Part shown: positions 12,945 through 13,682 of the stretch, piece by piece | Numbering within the stretch: the first letter of the stretch is position 1 | Layout: each line of letters begins with the position of its first letter | NCBI GenBank assembly: GCA_035688135.1 | Contig: DASSNG010000001.1 | Span: forward strand, 1-13,682 | Source of the DNA: JAIFWC01 sp035688135 | GTDB lineage: Bacteria; Patescibacteriota; Saccharimonadia; Saccharimonadales; UBA10212 | DNA length: 13,682 nt | Direction: 5' to 3' | Made by a program: the position numbers and the translations under genes | The notes under the pieces: generated by a model | The model's database searches: none | What the model saw: the letters and a program-made list of their open reading frames with translations, nothing else | What the model was told of the DNA's origin: nothing

Positions 12945-13682
12945 ACCCAAGAAATCACTAGGGCAACACTGGCTGAAGGACGAAGCCGCCCTGGAAGCTA
13001 TATGTGAAGCCGCCAGCCTGGAAAAGTCCGACATCGTGCTCGAAATCGGCCCGGGTCCCGGCGATCTGACCCGGCAGCTGGTCAGGCGGGCTCACAGGGT
13101 GGTGGCAGTCGAATTCGATGAAGATTTAGCCCGGCGGCTTGGTAAAACCCTGCAGGCCGATAACTTGGAAATCATCCATCAAGATATATTGAAGTTTGAC
13201 CTGACCGCTCTGCCTCCCGGCTACAAAGTGGTAGCGAACATACCATATTATCTGACAAGCAACCTGCTGCGAAGCCTGAGCGAATCATCTAACCCGCCGC
13301 TCGAGATTACCCTGCTGGTACAGAAGGAAGTAGCCGAAAGGGTGGCCGCGGAGCCAGGTAAGATGAGCCTGCTGTCAGTCAGCGTCCAGCTTTACTACAG
13401 GCCGGAACTCGGGCCGATAGTAGCCGCGGAGCTGTTCCAGCCGCCCCCCAAAGTGGATTCGCAGGTGGTAATCCTAAAACAGCGCCCCGAGCCGCTGTTT
13501 GGGGAGCTGGACAGCCGGCTGTTCTTCCGGGTCGTCAAAGCCGGGTTCGCGGGGCGGCGCAAAAAACTCCGTGGCAGCCTATCGGCAGGGCTACGTATCG
13601 GCAGGGAAGAAGCCGATAAGCTGCTGCAAAAAGCCGGAATCAGCGGCGACCTGCGCGCCCAGAACCTCAGCCTGCAGGATTG
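12934..13682 (+). CDS. rsmA: 16S rRNA (adenine1518/1519-N6,N6)-dimethyltransferase (3' partial)
   Basis: RsmA/KsgA dimethylates two adjacent adenines in helix 45 of 16S rRNA using S-adenosylmethionine, a late 30S maturation step. ATG 12934 begins MAPEPKKSLGQHWLKD, matching the family start (usually LGQHFL). SAM-binding motif I EIGPGPGDL lies at residues 37-45, an acidic motif II VVAVEFDEDLA follows, QDILKFDL is motif III-like, and the catalytic NIPYYLTSNLL starts at Asn102. FQPPPKVDSQVV and the FAGRRKKLRGSL segment in the C-terminal domain are typical. 249 codons are seen; the frame is still open at the window edge, and the family is about 260-280 residues, so only the last few tens are missing. 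It overlaps the MFS gene by 11 nt and has no Shine-Dalgarno, so translation is probably coupled. Confidence 0.96.
   Translation, partial: MAPEPKKSLGQHWLKDEAALEAICEAASLEKSDIVLEIGPGPGDLTRQLVRRAHRVVAVEFDEDLARRLGKTLQADNLEIIHQDILKFDLTALPPGYKVVANIPYYLTSNLLRSLSESSNPPLEITLLVQKEVAERVAAEPGKMSLLSVSVQLYYRPELGPIVAAELFQPPPKVDSQVVILKQRPEPLFGELDSRLFFRVVKAGFAGRRKKLRGSLSAGLRIGREEADKLLQKAGISGDLRAQNLSLQD

Overview
This window looks like a chromosomal segment of a small-genome Candidate Phyla Radiation bacterium, most likely Saccharibacteria (TM7)-like. That placement is an inference from gene style: a secreted Cys/Thr-rich repeat protein, an LPxTG-type surface protein with a PKD domain, a six-helix half-MFS protein, a G5/Rpf-like wall protein beside rsmA, and frequent extended -10 promoters. 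No marker gene fixes the phylum. TGA serves as a normal stop at 7681 and 12942, so the TGA-as-glycine code of Gracilibacteria/SR1 is not in use.

Layout. 2-1261 is the 3' part of a GAF-containing sensor histidine kinase whose beginning lies upstream. 1262-2327 has no convincing protein gene and appears to be an RNA locus. It holds a GC-rich, heavily base-paired transcript of about 600 nt with its own promoter and terminator, then a second structured RNA of about 175 nt with its own promoter and a terminator hairpin that competes with an internal helix. 2328-3749 is a strikingly GC-rich secreted repeat protein (every Lys codon I read is AAG, every Ile codon ATC), flanked by long inverted repeats and probably acquired. 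3996-5069 is a cell-surface protein with a signal peptide, a PKD domain and a C-terminal LPNTG sorting signal. A possible small RNA and a strong terminator follow, then tRNA-Glu(UUC) with encoded CCA and another terminator.

The second half is a compact forward-strand housekeeping block. pgk and tpiA catalyse adjacent steps of lower glycolysis. A single-pass membrane protein of unknown function overlaps tpiA by 8 nt. A UvrD/PcrA-type helicase follows with an apparently leaderless promoter. Next come a membrane-anchored DUF348/G5 protein ending in an Rpf/aggregation-promoting-factor-like muralytic domain, a six-helix half-MFS protein, and rsmA (ksgA), which overlaps the MFS gene by 11 nt and runs off the window end. 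The G5/Rpf-rsmA pairing echoes the rpfB/yabE-ksgA arrangement of Gram-positive bacteria.

The best candidates for something undescribed are the two structured RNAs between the kinase and the GC-rich secreted protein. Their helices were paired by eye; covariation analysis and RNA-seq would be needed to confirm them.
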